Shown here: positions 12,287 through 23,269 of the stretch, piece by piece
How positions within the stretch are numbered: position 1 is the stretch's first letter
Layout of the letters: each line of letters starts with the position of its first letter
Source of the DNA: Cudoniella acicularis
Taxonomy: Eukaryota; Ascomycota; Leotiomycetes; Helotiales; Helotiaceae
DNA length: 47,914 nt
Direction of reading: 5' to 3'
Assembly (NCBI GenBank): GCA_013054445.1
Contig: JAAMPI010000249.1
Coordinates: 1-47,914 of the forward strand
Notes under the pieces: generated by a model
What the model saw: the letters and a program-made list of their open reading frames with translations, nothing else
Told to the model about the DNA's origin: nothing
Database searches by the model: none
Position numbers and translations under genes: made by a program

Positions 12287-13508
12287 ATGCCTAAGCAAGT
12301 GATCGTACAGAGTTCCATCGAGGGAGTCGAAATTATCGACACGCCAATTCCCACACCTCGGGACAAGGAGGTCGTCATCAAAGTTATTGTTTCCGGTACA
12401 AACCCCAAGGACTGGAAATATCCACTATGGTATGTTAACCCCAACCCCAACCCCATCCCTAACCAACCCATGCCTCAAAAATACTAAGCTTACCTACATT
12501 TTGCACAGGAAAAACTGGCCTCACAACAGCGGTGATGACATCGCCGGCATCGTCCACTCCATTGGCAAAGACGTCTATGAATTCCGCCCCGGCGACCGCG
12601 TTGCCGCTCTTCACGCCTTTGGAACCGAAAACGGTAGTTTCGCAGAGTATGCCGTGGCTCCGGACTGGACGACCTTCCACGTTCCCCATAACGTGTCCTT
12701 CGAAGAAGCTGCCACTATTCCCGCTGCAGGTCTTACTGCCGCAATCGCTTTGTATGTCGATCTGAAGCTTCCAGCTCCTTATGACAATCTTGATTCGGCA
12801 GAGAATGGCGAGGATCAGAAGAAGCTGCCAATTCTCATCTACGGCGTCACATCAGCAGTCGGTGCGTTTGCCGCAAAATATGCCCGGCTCTCTAGACTCG
12901 GTCCCATCATCGGAGTTGCCGGTCGAGCCGGCGACTTTGCAAAGACCTTGGTCGACTACGTGGTCGACTACCGCAATGGTGAAGACGCGCTCGTCGCCGC
13001 TGTTGAAGAGGTCCTGGCGAAGGAAGGCCTGGGCAGCAAAATTCCCTATGTCTTTGATGCCATCAGCGAGAATGGGTCGCTTGAAGCAACTCTTCGATTT
13101 ATCGATCCAAATGGCGGTACCGTCAGCACTGTGTTGCCTCCCAAGTTATTTGCTAAGGACAAGGAGAATTTCAAATACCCACCTGGCGTGAAGGAAATCA
13201 ACAGCGCCGTCCCTCGGGTTCACTCAACGCACAAGGACTTTGGCTATCTTTGGTCGCGCTACTTGGGTCGACTTTTGGAAGATCGGAGGTTGAAGGCACA
13301 TCCGTATGAGGTGATTCCAGGCGGATTGAATGGTGTTTTGACCGGATTGCAAAATCTGAAGGATGGAAAGGCCAGTGCCGTGAAGTATGTCTACAGGATC
13401 GAGGAGACAAAAGACGCTCCACTCAGTGTGCAAGGAACTGGCGGGCAACCGGGTAAGAACTCTCACCCGATGAAAAATTTCCCTTTCCCTGTTCCTTCTA
13501 AAGATTAG
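12287..13508 (+). CDS. Medium-chain (zeta-crystallin/enoyl-reductase-like) oxidoreductase
   Basis: Two exons, 12287-12429 and 12509-13508, joined across a 79-nt intron (GTATGT donor, CACAG acceptor, phase 2), give 380 residues. The order is the classic one for the MDR superfamily: a GroES-like N-terminal domain (GTNPKDWKYPLWKNW, NSGDDIAGIV, GDRVAAL) followed by a Rossmann domain with YGVTSAVGAFAAKYA near residue 160. Such proteins reduce quinones, enones or enoyl thioesters with NADPH. No structural zinc cysteine cluster is visible, so a zinc-free quinone or trans-enoyl reductase type is likelier than a zinc alcohol dehydrogenase. Some relatives act with polyketide synthases, but no such synthase lies in this window. 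The regulator on the other side of the shared promoter may control it. Confidence 0.85.
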
Positions 13509-13714
13509 TTATTCTTGGATTGTTGGAAACTCTGGAATAAAGACTAAAGGCCATGTTTTGATATATTTCATAAACTTCGACACAATTAGTGCTCTCGTTG
13601 AACTCGGGTGAAGCATGATTACCTATCAAAGGGAGAAACAGCCGCCCACGAAGGCAAAATTCTACTATATCCAGTTACTTCCCCTCATCACTCATGATCT
13701 CACTCCACAACCAC

Positions 13715-14802
13715 CTAGCAAGAGACAGGGAACTTGGTAGACCGGTCGGCATTCCATACACCCCAGTGTGTCTCATCTGCAACGCTGCCATCAGCCCCAA
13801 CACTGACTGGCTTCCATGGCTCATCGAATGCCTCGAAGGAGAAGACGTTCACGCCCCAGTCGAGGATGCCGCAGATAGCCGTTTGCCAATATGTCTGTGC
13901 GTTTGAGACCCCAGGAGTCGCGCTCTGGTAGTTGGACCTGCGGTTGGCCATCCTAGTTTCTGTCAGTATGTGTTGTGATTGAATTGCCAAATCGGAGAGG
14001 GCATACCAGTCTCGCCAACCCAAAGCTCAGGTCCAGTGCTTGTAGACCCAGCAACATCCTGAATGTGCCCGAATGCTTGCATGATATCGTCGAAGAAACT
14101 GGCGGTTGAATTGGCCAATGTCTGTCCCTGCCAATACGAAAACGCGTTGCAGAGCCTATGCTACCCATTAGCTATCGTCCCATCCCTTCTCAATCCGGAA
14201 AACACTCACAGAATATCAGCACCGCCTTTAATTAAGGGATCTGCTGTTCCATCTTGGTATTTATTCCAGGAATCCGCAGTTCCCACCTTGAAAGCTCCCC
14301 CAAGCGCTGTCTTCGTATCCAAAATCTTCTCCAACAGAGTTTCGCCCGTGAAGTTCCCTCGGTATAACGTCTCGGAGCCAACGGTAACGGCATAAACTTG
14401 ATCTTTATATTGCGGCGCGTATTGCACAACGGCAGCTTTATCGGCTTCATAGGAATCATCGGTGTCTGGCCTATGCGTACCCACATGCCTATTAGCCCCT
14501 CATCTCCACAAAATAACCATAATCGCAACTTTAATCGGGAGGGGAACGTACCAGATACCCAGGATAACTTGGAAGCCAGTACTTTTCGCAGCTGGGAGAA
14601 TCGCAGCCGCCGTGTCGCATTGGCTGGCTGCGTAGATGCGCACTAATTTCGAGTGGGCGCCCAGTGTCGCAAAGTCGGATGTGTAGTCTGAAGTTGCTTT
14701 ACATGTTCCATCCGGATTCTTTGCGCCAAGCGCAAATCCGAGAGTTCCTGCTGCTGTCGCAAGCGCAGGGAAAGACGCAAGAAGGAGAGTGGTGAGATGC
14801 AT
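13715..14802 (-). CDS. Secreted GH17 beta-1,3-glucanase, apparent 1-bp deletion
   Basis: Four exons (14802-14552, 14470-14210, 14155-14007, 13952-13715). A signal peptide MHLTTLLLASFPALATAAG leads into the GH17 barrel. VGSETLYRGNFTG carries the presumed acid/base Glu, and WVGETG-WPT, rebuilt across intron 3, carries the nucleophile Glu. It resembles cell-wall transglucosylases/glucanases of the Bgl2/Scw group that cut or remodel beta-1,3-glucan. The exon lengths sum to 899 nt, one short of a whole frame. Just after WPTAG the frame must shift to reach the conserved end (NYQSATPGVSNAQTYWQ, then GVNVFSFEAFDEPWKP). The missing base lies near 13936-13941. Read literally, the product ends about 36 codons into exon 4. 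Confidence 0.85.
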
Positions 14803-15361
14803 CGCCGGCGGTTGTTTTGTTGTTTAGTCGCAGAAGGGGTATCGATTGATGCAATAAAATACAGACACGCGCAAATTGAAACTGAAGGGAGGGATGAGGT
14901 CCGTACAAGGAGTGGGTACAGGATTCCTCTAAAGAATGACGATGGGTTGGAAGAAGCAACGAAAGTTTGTTGGTGTTGGAGTTCGCGAAGTGAGCTCTGG
15001 GGTAGGGAATTAAGGAGGATTGAAAGCCAAGACTGCGCCTTTCCCGAAGTAGGTGAATCTCTTGGAAGGCATCATATTTCTGATTGGACCTACTGTTTCA
15101 TGGTGACACTGGAATTAGTACTTCGATTTTGTACAGTTATGGCCAATTTTCAAAGGCTGTACGCATTCAATATTGTAACAATGGATTAAGCTGCTGAATC
15201 AAGTGCGGGAACAGATCTCCTTCCCCCCTCCCAATTCCGTACAGTACAAATATGATACAATCTCAGATCCCGTCTTTGAAAATTGCAAATAACGTCATAA
15301 ATCCCTCTGTATGGTCTATCCATAAAGGACGTTAGCTAGCCTCCCTGATGATGTTGTAGGT
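14803..15361. other. Intergenic region, no gene seen
   Basis: It holds the 5' flank of the GH17 gene and the 3' flank of the PQ-loop gene, both on the minus strand. The long plus-strand frame here has no protein-like features and is rejected. Confidence 0.5.
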
Positions 15362-16627
15362 CTATTCCCCGTCGATTGCCGAGGTCGACTTGGGTGAATA
15401 CATTCGAAATTGCACGAAAATTGTGAGATCTTCGATGATGGTGCCAAAAGAGCCGATCAACCAGGGAAGATTTGTGTATAGGTAGTCTTTCTGCACCGAG
15501 TGGCAAATGATACTGGCGCCGTATGTGATATTGCCCATCAAAGATAGGAGGAAGAATAGCAAAGACAGACCTAAACACAATGTTAGGAATTGGTTTTGAT
15601 GGTTTTCACCAAAGACTCACCCTCGCACGATTTCTCCTGGAAATTCTTGTAAATTTGTGGGATTCTTGCACTGCGGAACAGTTAGAATGTATCATGGACT
15701 TTTTGACAATAATCAACTCACCCAAGGTAACAAACAGCACTAGTGTAACCAAGAATCTTGGCTCCCAATGCATCTTGACTAGCAGCAGGGAGTTCTCCCT
15801 CTTCTGGAGTAGGTAGCCAAACTCCCGCTTGCCAGGCAATTGCCCAGCCAGCTGTCCCAACAGCAATGACACCAAGAATACTCAAAGTATTTCTGACCCA
15901 GGCATTATCTTCCCCAGGCTCTTCATCCTCGAGAACTTTGGTCATTGAGTCACGTCGATCAAACCCACTGCGAGCTGAGGAACGACGTCGGTGAGATCCT
16001 GGAAGTCCAATATCACTGCTTCCTCGTCGGGTAAGGAGTGGTTCTTGCTCAGATCCAACCGAAACAACTGATGGTTTGCGTTCCCGAAAATTGCGGTGCT
16101 TGTAGTAGAGACATTGAGAGATGAGTACAAAGTCTGCTATGCAGAAATAGATGGCAAGGGCAATGACGGTAGGAACAAGATCAGCCCAGATGGCACCTGG
16201 AACGGAAGATATGTCAGCACGTGACCCTTTGTCAAAGGAATAATTCAGAGCCAGGAGCACACGAAAATTTCAAACACCCTCGAGGCGTGTGCTCTTAGAC
16301 AAGCTGAGTAAGACATGGGCGTATCTGACGTACCAGAAAGGTTGGTGGCGTCTCCAAGAAGCCAAACGGTCAGAAATACCAAGGAGATGCCATCAGCACT
16401 CCCAGTCTTGTAATTGAGAAGAAGTTGAGGCACCTAAAATACAGTTAGAACCTCTCAAACCAAGTATATCCTCAAATCCGGGTCAGTCCCGTTGCCCCGG
16501 TCAGACCACTCACCAAAAGAAATATCCATGTTGCCAGGCTGATGCTCCCAAATATCCCAGATAAGGCTTCCTGGGCTGTCAGCTTCTCCGATAAGGCGAA
16601 TAACGCGATAGGCATTATTGAAGACAT
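15362..16627 (-). CDS. PQ-loop vacuolar (cationic amino acid) transporter
   Basis: Five exons (16627-16514, 16433-16334, 16196-15722, 15670-15621, 15570-15362) give 315 residues with exact frame closure. Two PQ-loop repeats are present: FLLVPQLLLNYKTGSADG, formed across intron 1 (CTAAC branch point), and ARIPQIYKNFQEKSCEG in the 50-nt fourth exon. Seven hydrophobic segments are likely, with a long polar Arg/Ser-rich loop (SHRRRSSARSGFDRR) between the halves. This is the layout of the Ypq1/Rtc2 and PQLC2 family, which moves basic amino acids or cystine across vacuolar or lysosomal membranes. The start was set at ATG 16627. Substrate is inferred from family only. Confidence 0.88.
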
Positions 16628-17166
16628 GGCGGGAAAGATGTTTGTGGAGGTGAGAAAGAGGAGAGAATGTTTGAGGTGAGAGGGTGGCTTTTTAAAAGTC
16701 ACCGGCCTCGATGATCGATGGTCAAGTGTGAATCCCTTGTCTCGAATGGGCGATGATGATAGGATGAGGAAAACGATTGGTGTGTCGCATGCACAATTTT
16801 CCGATGGGGAAAAGCCGTGTGACGGTGTGACCCTAGAGATAAGATAGACGCGATGGCGGCTGGTGAGCCATTAGGCGCCAATAAGCGCCCGCATTCAACT
16901 TACATTAGCCGCGCCGTGATTGGGACGGGAATTCGAAACGATTCATGTCGAAGACAACACCATCCTGCAACTATTATCGCGGGAGTCAGATTCATGGCGG
17001 CGGCACGCGCACACACCGCATATAGGTAGGTGATGTCTCCTTCCTGGATCACGAACTGCGAATAAGCAACACCTACATTACCGAGTCATCGCAACATCAA
17101 AAACATCAGATTAAACGCGCGAATCTTCACTCTCTTCCACTCATTCTATACCTCCCGAAGCGCACC
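16628..17166. promoter_or_regulatory. Divergent promoter region
   Basis: The 539-bp gap lies between the PQ-loop gene (-) and the NAD(P)-binding protein (+) and must hold both promoters. A CT-rich stretch precedes the plus-strand start. No specific operator is recognised. Confidence 0.4.
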
Positions 17167-17912
17167 ATGACTGAGCGACATCACATCTTATTACTTGGAG
17201 GTACCGGAATCTGCGGGTTAATCTTCACACAGGCAGCTCTGGAAGCTGGCCATAAGCTCACTCTCTATGTCCGGACACCCTCCAAGATCCCCACAGAGCT
17301 GTTGTCGAATGCAAACTTGTCCATTATTCAAGGTGACCTGGGTGATGTTGATGGGCTGAAGAAGGCTGCATCATGTGGAGCGGATGTCTTCATATCTCTG
17401 GCTGGTCCGACTTTGGGCAAGCGAGAGGGAACGGTATGCTTTGCTTTTTCCTGTTCATTTCGCAGACTTGTTGCTAACATCGCCCACAGCCCATCACTAG
17501 TGCCCTGAAGACCCTTTACCCCCTTCTTCTCGAAAATGGCACAACAAAACGTGTCATGATTCTATCCACAGCCTCCTACTCCGCGCCTGAAGACACCCGA
17601 AGCTTCAAATGGTGGGTAGCCATCAATTGCTACATCAAGATCATTGGCGGCGATACATACGAAGAGATAACAGGAGTGGCCCAGGAAACCGTGGCGTTGG
17701 GAGAGAAGATCCCGTGGACTGTCTTCCGGGTACCCTTGCTAAATGGAACGAAGCTTGGAGAAAATGATGGGGAAGTCCACGCCTCTTTCGTTGGAGACAG
17801 CAAAGGCAGAGATAGGCTGAATCTCGACCGAGGAAGGTTGGCACACTGGATCCTCAATGAGTTGTACGAGGGGAAGTGGATTCGGTTCTGTCCGCTGGTG
17901 GCCAATGCTTAA
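17167..17912 (+). CDS. NAD(P)-binding Rossmann protein, NmrA/atypical SDR-like
   Basis: Two exons, 17167-17433 and 17490-17912, joined in phase 0 across a 56-nt intron (GTATGC donor, TTGCTAACAT branch point, CACAG acceptor), give 229 residues. The N-terminus ILLLGGTGICGLIFTQAAL is the glycine-rich nucleotide-binding loop, followed by a basic YVRTPSKIP stretch that suggests NADP. GDLGDVDGLKKA and VFISLAGPT fit the next strands of the NAD(P)H-binding domain. No canonical YxxxK catalytic pair is evident, so it may be a redox sensor or an atypical reductase. The substrate is unknown. Confidence 0.85.
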
Positions 17913-17943
17913 CTAGAGGAATTTATCGCGGCATCCACCACGG

Positions 17944-18396
17944 TTACTCACGCACCATTTCAGATTCCCTCTTCAATTCCTCTTCAACTTCCAGTCGAGA
18001 AATCTCCTCAGCAGTCCTTGGTTCCTGAAAACGAATATTCTTCGTAATGACCTTCCTACCCACCATACGAAAGTTCTGTGTGGTGCATTGCATCGTCGGT
18101 GGGTTCACGCAGCACTTTCCCTTCGAGCATGCGATATCTTGTTTTTCGACCTTCATGCCAAACGGTCGTCATTTCCATCGTGTATCATTTTTTCACAATT
18201 TAACTTGTCCCTCGACGTTGCGATCTTTCTCGTTTGCCTCTGCTTCAGTTCGAAAATCAGCCCTTTCGGTTCCGTGAAAATTCCGTGGACAATTCAGCCA
18301 GCATCGAATACTATTCTGTATTTTGATCGAGAACTTTTCGAATGGCAGATCTTTAACGAGTGGTTGGTGAGGCTCTTTCTCTCCACTCTTCGGCAT
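17944..18396 (-). CDS. Possible small gene, structure unresolved
   Basis: Two minus-strand frames look better than chance: 18396-18193 (67 codons, starting MPKSGEKEPHQPLVKD) and 18156-17944 (70 codons, ending EPRTAEEISRLEVEEELKRE). A third frame from ATG 18178 (MEMTTVWHEGRKTRYRMLEG) is also protein-like up to a GTAGGA donor, but the intron it would need is only 35 nt. No join satisfied phase and length together. The acidic, helical C-terminal end is the best-supported part. The function is unknown, and the signal may be two small genes, one spliced gene or a remnant. Confidence 0.28.
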
Positions 18397-19029
18397 CTTT
18401 CAGTGATCTCAGAGGTCGACATTCCAACCGCCGAGAATTTACTATGGAGAAGCATTCCATGGAGTTACCTACTGCCGTGTTAAATCAGCCTTGTGTCTAG
18501 GCGATCTCCTTAGTGATGATTTCTGGCAATTGTTTCGCGTTCTTTTTTGTTTCTTTAGCACCTCGGAGGATATACCCAATCGCAAATTGTCGCGAGCTGG
18601 GGTCCAATAGGGCTCAGTGAGCCTGCCCCAATCTTTTTCCTTTAGATACTGTACGTACAGGACTGTGCCACAAGGCGTGCGAAAGTGGGTTCGTCGGTCG
18701 TGAAATTTGATAGGTCGTGAAAGCGATAAGCCTCGCGGTAGTGCTGACTAAAAATCGTTACTGCCCCAATTCAGCCTCGCAACCATGACTAGCGCACCAT
18801 GTGCTCTAATCATCAAAATCACCAAGATGGTCCATTCGGTATATAACTGCATGCAACTCCTGGATTGAAGGAACCATTCATTCACTTCCATTTCATCATA
18901 TCATCTAAATCTCATTTGTCATTTCTCATTTCTCTCCTTCGTATTTTCAAGTTTTCCAAAAGTTCCTAAATTTTTCAGTATTTCCAGACTTAAATAGCAT
19001 TTCCAGCATTTACCAATCAGTCTATCAAC
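18397..19029. other. Intergenic region and promoter of the wall protein gene
   Basis: No gene is seen. The last 150 bases are CT- and ATTT-rich (repeated CATTTC/CATTTCTC blocks), typical of a 5' untranslated leader for the gene starting at 19030. Confidence 0.4.
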
Positions 19030-19743
19030 ATGCACGCAATCAGCAACAACTTCATTCACAGCCATGCCGCCGCATCATCCCAAGCCTTCGCATTCATTTA
19101 CCCATCACCCGCCTCCACAAGCCTCACCGTTCAGGATGGCGACAAATTAGTTGTCTCCTGGACCGCCGATTTCTCCAGCTCCACCAGCAACATGGCTCTT
19201 AACTGCGGGCAAAACGCTACCTTCAGCAATGGCCAAGCCACCGAGATTGGAGTGCAAACATGGACAAATGTCTCAACCAGCTTGACTTACAATGTTGCTT
19301 ATAATGCGAAGGGTAAGACATACATTCCTCGAATCTTTGTCAATGTTTGAAGACTCATCAGGTGCAAAATAGATGGTGAGAACGAATATTGCCGTGTATG
19401 CGCTGGTGCTGGCGGCCAATATTGCAGTGGCAGTATGTTCCCCTCCCCCTTTTCATGTTTTTGAACCCCAACTAATAAAATCAACAGTATTCCACATCGT
19501 TCCTGCTTCAACAGGCCATACCTCAACCACTCACGGCGCAAATGGCACATCCTCTTCATCTCCATCCTCAACAGCCACACCCTCAAATGCCACGACTCTC
19601 TTAGACCGGTCTCCAGTCCTACTGCGGCGCCAAGCTCTTCTACGACTGCGAAGCCTTCAAGTGCGAGGGGTTTTAAGGCATATTTGGGTAGTCAGCTCAT
19701 GCTGATTGGGGTTGTTGGGTTAGGTGCTTCTGTTGCTTTGTAG
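19030..19743 (+). CDS. Small GPI-anchored cell-surface protein, apparent 1-bp deletion
   Basis: Three exons are proposed: 19030-19312, 19373-19432 and 19488-19743. The first carries a beta-sandwich-like module (FIYPSPASTSLTVQDGD, LVVSWTADFSS) of the kind seen in Ser/Thr-rich GPI-anchored fungal proteins. The second adds a Cys-rich segment (ENEYCRVCAGAGGQYCSG), and the third a Ser/Thr-rich stalk. A classic GPI-attachment end (Ala/Ser-rich, then GSQLMLIGVVGLGASVAL and TAG at 19741) lies in a frame one step away from the stalk. The exon sum of 599 nt is again one base short, with the break near 19591-19612. The N-terminal signal is weakly hydrophobic, so the start may be wrong. A wall or surface role is inferred. 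Confidence 0.6.
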
Positions 19744-20729
19744 ATTTCTTGGGGGTTTAATACATCAAAAGAGGGATAAGTGACGATTAATATTTGTATT
19801 TGAGCGTGCATATAGATGGCGATTTGTATTTTTTTTCATGTATTTATCTTTGAATTTAGTTATAATGTTTAGAATCCATCCATTCATTTACTCTTTCACT
19901 TCAACCTCCTTTTTTTATTTTTTCTTTTAATTTATAAAACTCATTATTCATTTGTCAAAAATGAATTTCGCTGCGCATTTCAATGTCTGCAGGTTCTGCC
20001 CGCCTTATTCAGCACACTTGTTTACTCGTGTCAGACAACGAGAGACCATCATCATTTAGCTCGGTATGACTTGTGGGGCTGTGCCCAAAAAAGCAATACC
20101 GTCTCAATTTCGAATCCTTTACAGATGTCTAGCCTTAAGCATGGACCCTGGTATTAAGTTATCCGGCACCTTCTAAGCGATATCAATTCTTCCGATATCA
20201 GACAAAATAGCTTATCCGAATCTTGAGTAGTGCTAAGATAGGGTGTGTCAAGCCGTTATCGAGCACTGCTTTTTTGTGAATTGCTATGCGGAAATACCCT
20301 ACTAAATTAAAGTTTTAGGAAGTTCCAGAACTATCGATTGTCTCTGATCAGGACCTTTTAAAGTTTGCGAGAGGGCATTTGGTTCACATTTTTGCTATGT
20401 GGTATTAACTTTTGGAAATCCGAAAAGGATTGTTCGGAAGAATGCTTCATCTTAACTAAGAACAGGCCGTTCCTTGTCTTTTGCGGTGCTGTTATATTTT
20501 TTACAAACTGCTAGGATGCATTATGAAGGACGAATTCGAGGAAATCCTAGAACTATCGATTTTTTTACGCTTGCCTTTATCCAGCTTACGAAGGGAGATT
20601 CCGTTCATTCTTTGCGCTCTTTCGGGTGTTTTTTTTTTATAGAAATAGTCATTCTAATTAGTATTTTACAGAACAAAAGCAGGCCCCAGAGCAAATAAAT
20701 ACATCTTGGAATGCCTTTATAGAACGTTC
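19744..20729. other. Gene-poor AT-rich stretch with a diverged direct repeat
   Basis: No intact gene is seen. Two segments, about 20316-20420 and 20538-20640, look like diverged copies: both contain AGAACTATCGATT (20327-20339 and 20549-20561) followed by further partial matches. A 74-codon frame at 20474-20698 overlaps the second copy and is probably not a gene. This is likely a decayed repeat. Confidence 0.35.
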
Positions 20730-21089
20730 TCACTGAGTATCTCCAAGAGCAGCTGCAATATCGTTGCGTTGATCCTCCGTAGTATACCTCGATGCAATTA
20801 CTGGTTCCGCCTGAAACTTTTCAGATTGAACTGAGAAATTGGAGGATCGAGGTGGGCCAGATTGTTGGGAAAGAGTTCATGTCTAGTGAGGGAAATGTTG
20901 CCTAGTCCAAAGTTCGGTGTTCTGATGAATTTATGTTTGAAGTGCTTTTATCTTAACGCTATTTCCTCCTTTGGCACGATATACATCGTACTTGTGGCTT
21001 TTAGGGGCTAGGCATTCAGGTTTGGGCGGAGGTACCGTGGGGATATCTTTGAGTAACGCGGTATCGGGTACTGGGATGCAAGAAGGTGA
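20730..21089 (-). pseudogene. Decayed coding remnant with three internal stops
   Basis: One minus-strand frame reads like protein over 120 codons but is interrupted by TAA (20931-20933), TAG (20883-20885) and TGA (20877-20879). The upstream part reads LLKDIPTVPPPKPECLAP and KYDVYRAKGGNSVKIKAL; the downstream part reads FQAEPVIASRYTTEDQRN and ends at TGA 20730-20732. The stops cluster in the middle, so an unrecognised intron is possible, but no donor and acceptor matched in phase. The family is not recognised. Confidence 0.35.
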
Positions 21090-21685
21090 TTAACGGTTAT
21101 TCGAGGTGTAAGCATACTTTTGAGAGTTAATACTTGCAACTCTCACTACTCATTGCTTTTCTAAACCAATCCTCGCCGATCGCACCTCGGAAAAGCCCCT
21201 GAAGATTAGCGAGGGTGCGCTGAAATTCAGGGGCTCCTCGCTAAAACACTGTGTTCGCAAGTTCCCGAAAATACCTCACGCAACATCAGACCACCGCGTA
21301 TGGTAACACGACTGAGGTCATTTGGATACACCACACTTTTCCGTAGGCTTAATTGCCACGCCCTCATAGGTTTGCGTTCGTGAAAAACATCTCATCTCAT
21401 CGCATGGTCTGATTAGGCTGTCTCACCCTCTACGATATCGTATGAAAACAAGGAATCTCGCTGAAATGAATCAAGCAGAACGGCTTTCTATCTTGGGCAA
21501 TATCTGAACACGCTCCACAAGGCAAAAAATTTATAATTTCGAACCAGGCGTCAACTGCACAGGTTATATATCTTCACGTCGAATTTGGACATTATTGATA
21601 TCTTCATCCCACAAGAACGCGTCACGCAACGCACCACCCGACTATTCCCAGGTCAACAGGAAAGAACAAAGCAAAGACAGACAAA
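21090..21685. other. Intergenic region upstream of the CHAT gene
   Basis: No gene is seen. The region ends in the presumed promoter and leader of the gene starting at 21686. Confidence 0.4.
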
Positions 21686-22942
21686 ATGATTGAACACTTC
21701 CAAATCACCGAACTGCCTCCCTCGGAACACACCCTCAAAACACACTGCAATATCTCCATCAAACTCACAAACGGCGACACATATCACCATTTCCAGCTTC
21801 ACCTTGCCGATCCCCTTTCTCCCCCTCCAGCAACGCAAAATACTTCTGGCACTGAAGACAATTCAAATCCGTATACTAAAAATCTAACCTCACAACTCGC
21901 AAAGAATGTGGGGTTAAGAAGCTACATTGAATCGGCATCTACGCTTATTTTCGAGATCCTCATCAAGAAAAGCGATTGTTTCATCGGTGGTATCTACTGG
22001 GAAGCACTAGAAGATTGGTCTTCGTGGCCCACCTTTCCATCCCATTCCCATACTCACCACCACAGCCACAGCCAAGAAACCAAAAACAAACAGATCTTGG
22101 TTATACGAACCACGGACACAGAAACCGATATCCCTCACCATTCTTCGCTTGCAAAGTTCACTGCCAGCACGTCCCATGGAGGAAATAGAAATATATTGCT
22201 GTTTCTATCGAAACTTGACGATGTGGACAGAGGTGTAGACGAAATAGTGAAAACTCAAGTAGACGCGCTGAAAGGGGAGGAAAGACCAACTGTGGAGAGA
22301 TGCAAGATGTGGGAGTGGGATGCGATGAAATTGCTTTTGGAAACTCGAGCGAATAAACTAGGAGAAAGAGGAGGAGTATTGGATCTTGTGCATTTGGATG
22401 CTGATTTGAAGATCACTGGTACCATCGAGGGTGAAGGAGAAGGGGAAGACGCAAGGTCTGATCTGCTTTCACATTTTTAGCTTTTGGGAAACTGACGATT
22501 CTACAGAGTCCTCCTAGAATTCATCGACAAAACCTCCCAACTCCACACCATCGACGGAAGTGTACTTGCAGCCACCCTATCCAAATCCCCACCCCACACT
22601 GTTGTCGTTACCTCCCCGTTCTCCGCCACCACCGCTCACGGTCCGCAAGCAAACCTCGCTGATCTTCTAATTGAAGCGGGCGTTAAAGTTATGGTTGGCA
22701 TGTCTGGCTCTATTTCTTCTGCTGCAGTGGGACTTTTCGTCAAAGAGTTTTACAAGCAGCTGTTTGAAGGGGCAGGGGCCGAGAGAGCGGCCGTGGGTGC
22801 GAGAGCAGCTTTGAGGAAGCGGGCCGACGGAACAGAGGAGTGGATGATTCCGGTTGTGTATTGTTGCTGTGCTATTGACCTTATAGAGGGGCTTTTGGCG
22901 GAGGGTGGAGCTGCAAATGGGGCGAGTTGTAAGAGACATTGA
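21686..22942 (+). CDS. CHAT-domain protein, probable pseudoprotease
   Basis: Exons 21686-22455 and 22507-22942, joined in phase 2 across a 51-nt intron (CTGACG branch point, CTACAG acceptor), give 401 residues. The C-terminal half has the CHAT fold pattern: VHLDADLK near residue 236, LLEFIDKTSQLHTIDGS, VVVTSPFSATTAHGP, then LIEAGVKVMVGMSGSISSAA, VKEFYKQLF and WMIPVVY. CHAT domains are caspase-like clan CD proteases with a His (in an HG motif) and a Cys (in an NACES-type motif). Here the HG position reads AD and the Cys motif reads TSPFS, so both catalytic residues seem lost. The N-terminal 200 residues are not recognised. It is convergent with the HET gene 327 bp away. CHAT and HET proteins both occur in fungal incompatibility systems. 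Confidence 0.72.
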
Positions 22943-23269
22943 ACCTTGGTTTTTTTCTTTCATTTTAGCAGTAGAGTAGTTGTGTATTATAGAGACCGCT
23001 GCTTGTCCGTAGACCTTTTATTGAGTAAGATTGCCTATGGTTATGTGCTTGATGTAATTTGAATAGGGTTCTCCAGGATTATTGGTTGTCCTTTTTCATA
23101 TGGCTGGAGTCTTACATGAGGCTAGAATTATATATAATAGAAGCCACGTACTACACCAATTAAAACCTGGCTTGGAACTCTAACCTTGTTTCTTTAAATG
23201 ACTTGACTTTGTTTTTTACCTCTTTGACCAAATCTAAGCTGGAAAGAATACAAATTGTACTAAACCCTA
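22943..23269. other. Short convergent 3' intergenic region
   Basis: AT-rich DNA between the ends of the CHAT (+) and HET (-) genes. It should hold both polyadenylation regions; nothing else is seen. Confidence 0.4.

Noticed and set aside
12430..12490. CCCCAACCCCAACCCC run, telomere-like
   Set aside because: It lies within the intron of the oxidoreductase gene and is not the CCCTAA repeat; a pyrimidine-rich intron is enough.
14797..15189. 130-codon plus-strand frame opposite the GH17 promoter
   Set aside because: Basic random composition, no motif, starts antisense to the GH17 start.
19373..19705. Frame starting MVRTNIAVYALVLAANIAVA, looks like a signal peptide
   Set aside because: It overlaps the Cys-rich exon of the wall protein in another frame and reads through a good GTATGT...CAACAG intron; the spliced model explains the region better.
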